In this document: piece by piece, positions 59,257 to 64,000 of the stretch
Position numbering within the stretch: position 1 is the first letter of the stretch
Layout of the letters: each line of letters starts with the position of its first letter
NCBI GenBank assembly: GCA_029931535.1
Contig: JAQPZY010001471.1
Location: 1,911,001-1,975,000 of the forward strand
Reading direction: 5' to 3'
From: Margaritifera margaritifera
Taxonomy: Eukaryota > Mollusca > Bivalvia > Unionida > Margaritiferidae
DNA length: 64,000 nt
Position numbers and translations under genes: made by a program
The notes under the pieces: model-generated
Databases searched by the model: none
Told to the model about the DNA's origin: nothing
Seen by the model: only the letters and a program-made list of their open reading frames with translations

Positions 59257-61898
59257 TCTAAAATCTATACTGTTTAACTGTTTTAAATTATAGACTGATT
59301 GTTGAAGCACGTATAAAGTGGTAATTCATGAGAATAAACTACTAACTACCATCTATTTGGATAGAAAACATATGCCTGATTTTCAGTTTTCCAATCATTC
59401 GTGCAGAATATAGAGATGTTTCATACAACTTGATGTTTTACTTATGTTGCATAAAATTTTGTACAAATAACTGGTAAAAAAATACAAATTATTACATTTC
59501 TGCTCTAGAGGTATTGTATAAAGGTATGTGGCTTCCAGAAAACCTGTAATGAAGACAGAAAAAAAGATCACATTGTTAGCGCGGTTAATATGATACAACC
59601 CTGATGTGTTATAAAAATGACTGCAAACGTTTTTATCCGGCTTCATGTACATCTTAATTTCGAAAAAAACTGACAAGTGTCTTTACACTGTCAAGTACCG
59701 TAAATTAGATTGTCGATAATGGAGGAAACCTCTAAATTTCAAGAACAGAACTCTGCATGTGTTTTTTTCCATTTCTTCTCGTGTATCCTTAATTTACGGA
59801 TAATGTAATGATATAAAACGTATTGCATTTGCTAATCGTTTCATTTAGCAACCAAATGACTACAATTATTAACTGAACGATGATTATTCTCGAAATGAAG
59901 GCTATTTAATAAAGGTACATGTCAATTTAAAATCGACATTTTAAAAGTTAAAGATGCGTAGGACTCTGGTCTTTTACCGATTGTTATGATGTCCTTGAAA
60001 GATGCAGGAGAATAAATATGGAATAACGGTCGAAGAAGCATGTTGTCTTGTGCACTTTCAAAATCTTACTCTAAATGATTAACAGGTCCATATACGGTGA
60101 CACCTATCTGGACCACGTATACATTTCCACTGGTTATTATTTGATTCAAACACAGGCATAAAAATACCTTGACGCGGGGTTGCGGCGATGACTGTTGCGT
60201 GTTAGACGTACATATTTACAAGCATCGATCTCATGCTACCCATAAACGTTCTACGATTAGATTTGACAATGAAATGAGGCTGCTACTTTAGACTTCCATG
60301 TAGCTCTGTGTAAACGCATACTGCGATTGACCGTATATATTACATTATTTGAGAAATTAGTTAATTCCCATTCAAGGAAGGGCCCCAAGATCTCCGGACT
60401 GAATGATTTATTTTTTACCGTGCATGCCAATGAAACATAAATAACAGCGTAAATGTTCCATTAAATTAACAAAATAAATGACAGCCTGATCAATACAAAA
60501 CACGAATATCGTTTTGTTCGCTGATCTGCATTCTCCATATCATTGTGTGGTTTCACTTAAACCGGTTTTTTATGGCCGAATATGTTGTGATAATCATCTT
60601 ATTCCGGACCGTATCCCTACTGCCTTCAATGACCCCGAAAAGCTTTACTGAAGATGTAAAACCTCTGCTCCTAATTCAAGGGTTATATAGGAAGTTCTTT
60701 CAGTCAGTTGATCTTATTGATAACAACACATGACATTATTTCAAAGGACCCTAGCAAATAGCGTCTTCTATTTTCGAGGTTATATTCATCTAGGAACACT
60801 TATATACTTTATTGTCAATTTTATTCTTGTATGAAAAAGAAGGAAAGATACAAGTCACAGCTTGTGTCGTATAGTAACTATTATCTATGTTTATATATCA
60901 GTGTATTCTCAAATGAGCATTTGTGAGAATTCTACATACTCTATTGACTAAATAGTTGCCTATCCAATTAGAACATTATTTTCCGATTAGTATATTTCAT
61001 GAGATCTGCAACAAAAAAAGTTTGGATTTTCATAAATTTCTTACATTTTTATAAATTGTATTAAAACCACTTTGGGTACTGAGTATATGGCACATTACGA
61101 TCGTCATAAACCCTGTGTTTATAAATATCTTCAACATGTACATTATACATTGTGCTTATTAACATATAACTTATTATTGAAGTGCTTTTCTTTTTGATTC
61201 GATAGTCTTTCAGATGATAGCAGTTTCTCGTTTTGATGAAAGAACAACTGCACAGGGCATAAAGATTCAAAGTTAACATCCTAGATTTACGATCAAATAT
61301 CGTTACATTCCAAACATTAGCTCAGTGAAGCAGAGCTTTAAATTAATTGACATATGGAAGGCGCAAGACAACCCACACATTTAAGCGATGAATCAAGCAG
61401 AATGCCAATTCTGATGCAAGGATCACAATATTTAGACTACTTTGTATCCACATTCCTAAGATTTGTATTTGCTGCAATATATTTGGGTATAATCTCATTC
61501 ATTTAAGTAAAGAACAATCTGCTGAAACCTACTGTAACTCTGAAATATTTTAAGTGATAGGAATAAAATAGTCGATGATATAGTATTAATTTGTTTTCCT
61601 CAAGATTTAGGAGTCACCAAATCAACTCATTGTTATTATTTTTGTGGCACTTAATGTTCCCGTTTTTAAGCAAGTGCGCATTAGTTTTAGTATAAGACTA
61701 TATCCAATACATTTTATCTAATTTACAACGATTATGTAACGGGAAATTTTCATCAAATCTTTTATCTTCTGAGTATAGGCTACACACCTGACAAATGTTC
61801 ACTTGGGATACAATATTCTATTATAAATATTAAACATGCGTTTACATCATAAATCGTGGCCGATACTATATTTTTGGAAATTAGTACACACACACACA

Positions 61899-61902
<4 letters not shown>
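59253..61902. other. No gene seen
   Basis: AT-rich sequence with scattered short frames and no recognisable motif. Confidence 0.4.

Positions 61903-61966
<64 letters not shown>
61886..61966. repeat. (CA)n and (TA)n microsatellite
   Basis: A short CA run is followed by about 64 bases of AT. Confidence 0.98.
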
Positions 61967-61967
<1 letters not shown>

Positions 61968-62007
61968 CATAATGAGATATTGAAATATATCAATGAGAGA
62001 AAAATGA

Positions 62008-62079
62008 TATCGCCACAGTGGCGATAACATTTTAATCGCAACAGTGGCGATATCTCTCACAATGGCGATATCTCTTTTG
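62008..62079. repeat. Palindrome and GTGGCGATA repeats
   Basis: TATCGCCACAGTGGCGATA is a 19-bp palindrome at 62008-62026. Two more copies of the arm (agtggcgata and aatggcgata) follow within 55 bases. Confidence 0.85.
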
Positions 62080-64000
62080 GAACTACTTTCTTTTTCCATT
62101 TAGGAGGTATATATGCCCTTATGTATGTTATTGAGACATGTATTTCCATATTTAGGCCTATTTCATGTTTTTTCTTCTTTTCCTTCTCTCTCTCTCTCTC
62201 CCACACTTAATCTTTCGCTATAAATCAGTATGAATAGATCTTAAAATGTGTCAAGACGTTTGACCTTCTAGTATACATTAATGTAATCAATGAGAAGGTG
62301 CCTAAATATGAACCCCAAAAATAAAAAGCAGGCTTCAAGAAATAGCTTTGTTATAATTAGTTTTCAACATGAATCATGCAAATTGTCAGTGACTGAACTT
62401 ACATGACCTTTTGCTATTCGATATTCTGTGTCACCCATACACTCAACGACAAACGGTACACATTTTTAAGAAAACTTTTAATTAACATATAGCAATAAAA
62501 TTGTTTAAGTAGCCACTTTAACTGTCATCACAATCATAATCATGTCTGAAAACGATGGAATATCTGTTCTTATTTAGTGTCAATCGCAATCGAAATTAAG
62601 TGACAATCGAAATTTGGATGCATCGTCTGTTACCGAAATAAACTGCAAGCTTGCCAACACAAAAAATGCGGAAATAAACAAAAATAGTTGCCAAAATCCT
62701 TACAAGTAAACTCATAATCATACAAACATGTTGTTTAATGATGTTACGTTCTGAAGTCTGTTGCACCGTTCTGACATGTTTCTACAGTATCCCCACCCCA
62801 ACAATGTTCACTGTATCAATCCGTGCAAGAAATGTGTTAAAGAAAATAGAAACCTCTTCATTTTCGTATGGAAACATTCATTAATTTGACAAAATACACA
62901 AATTTGAAGCATTATATGTACAATCTAAATTTGCAAAAAGTCACTGTCCTAAAATTATTGTAAAATTTCGGAACTTTTTTTATCGATGTAATAATGCAGC
63001 CGTTAATCGCATTCACACAGAATGGAGAAACAAATCTATGCAAATCGAAGGTTTTTGCCTTAAAATCATATATAATAAAAGAAAGTCTACGTTTTTTTCA
63101 GTAGATATAAGGAAATAAACTTTAGCATTGTAATATGCCTATATTATGAAAACCCAGGCGTGAATAACTTAAAACCGTAGTGAATTTTATGAATCCTATC
63201 AATGTATGAATAGAGTTAACTTTTGTAATGTATATAAACAAAACTAGTAAAACAATGACCAAACAATAATATAATACTTATCTTTGGGAGTTATTATTTG
63301 TCTTGCTGCACAGCCTAAAAAGGGAGTTCACAATTAATAAATTAAATTGCATTTAATAAACATCGGGTCAAGCAATACACTTAGTTGGAATTCAAATTAA
63401 ACTTGCCAAGTCCCATTTTAATATCCTAGTCGTTTCAGAGTTATGAGGTGGGGATATCTTGTGTGACGGATGGTCACAAAGACGCACTTGTATCATTGTA
63501 CGGAAACTAACTGTTGTCGGAATAGTCATGCACGTCTGTAACATCTTTTAAAAATAAGTTCAGGATATACAATCGAACAAGGGGACAACAATACTTCAGT
63601 AACAAAATGATAATTAAATAAAGACTGTTGTAAAACGGGTCTCAAAAGTGATGTTCAGTGAGCGTAAATAAGTAGAGAAGTCTTACCATGCCACAACGTG
63701 TACAACCTTAATAATAGCAGTTTCTTAAAATGATATCTGGTTCTACACCGATTTGAAGTAAAGGCAACTAAGAAAAGGTGTTTTTATTTGCAGTGTACTC
63801 AGAATTATTGATTAACTGTCTTTTTTTTTTTTATACAACAACTGCGACATAACTTAATTTGGAGCTGGTTTTTGCATACGTGTAGATTTGGAGACAAAAT
63901 GAATGAACGACTCATTTACTTGTAAATTTCATAATTGAAGACGCCACGGATGTTCCCAGAGGAAAAAAAATGATTTCAGCTCGTGCTTTTCAAATGTAAA
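62080..64000. other. No gene seen; short simple repeats
   Basis: (TC)n at about 62184-62201 and a T-run at about 63820-63831. No coding signal on either strand. Confidence 0.45.

Overview
This window looks like intergenic, repeat-dominated DNA from an invertebrate animal, most likely a lophotrochozoan such as a bivalve mollusc. The basis is AT-rich sequence, many micro- and minisatellites, tRNA-derived SINEs, two non-LTR retrotransposons, a Penelope-like remnant and hairpin MITEs. The species guess is inference. I see no intact host gene. Every long open frame is either a tandem-repeat artefact or part of a decayed mobile element, and tandem repeats make up roughly a sixth of the window.

Layout, left end. 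A hAT-like terminus lies near 359. A long decayed LINE (about 1416-5392, plus strand) has endonuclease and reverse transcriptase domains, with a 26-bp minisatellite inside its 3' region. This LINE sits exactly between two diverged direct repeats of about 240 bp, which may be an exceptionally long target-site duplication. After it come 52-, 38- and 35-bp arrays, a second LINE fragment on the minus strand (9660-10199), a 22-bp array (11.33-12.26 kb) and a 3.1-kb array of a 20-bp unit (14.20-17.31 kb) that keeps three frames open. Three copies of a MITE built from two hairpins (12.82, 17.67 and 19.89 kb) and a tRNA-related SINE (18.46 kb) follow. From 21 to 33 kb there are more arrays, including two head-opposed arrays of the same 37-bp unit, each joined to a (TATG/CATA)n tract.

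The most interesting part is 33-54.5 kb. By translating both strands I find that about 33.87-38.03 kb (read on minus) and 50.25-54.51 kb (read on plus) are collinear. Both carry the same order of decayed small genes, named here A, B, D, G, H and I, with B transcribed against the others. This is an inverted pair of copies of one multi-gene element. The left copy has also suffered a head-to-tail duplication of 2,994 bp (35,954-38,947 and 38,948-41,945), which gives a second B/A pair. B resembles, from memory, a family of uncharacterised membrane proteins common in cnidarian and mollusc repeats. The element could be virus-like or Polinton-like, but I see no capsid, integrase or ATPase, so its class is open.

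Right end. A Penelope-like element remnant with a GIY-YIG endonuclease (minus, about 55 kb), a tRNA-derived SINE with probable target-site duplication (57.25-57.49 kb, minus) and a 38-bp array (58.4-58.8 kb) are followed by sequence in which I see only simple repeats. Nothing here forms a working pathway; the value of the window lies in its mobile elements and their rearrangements.
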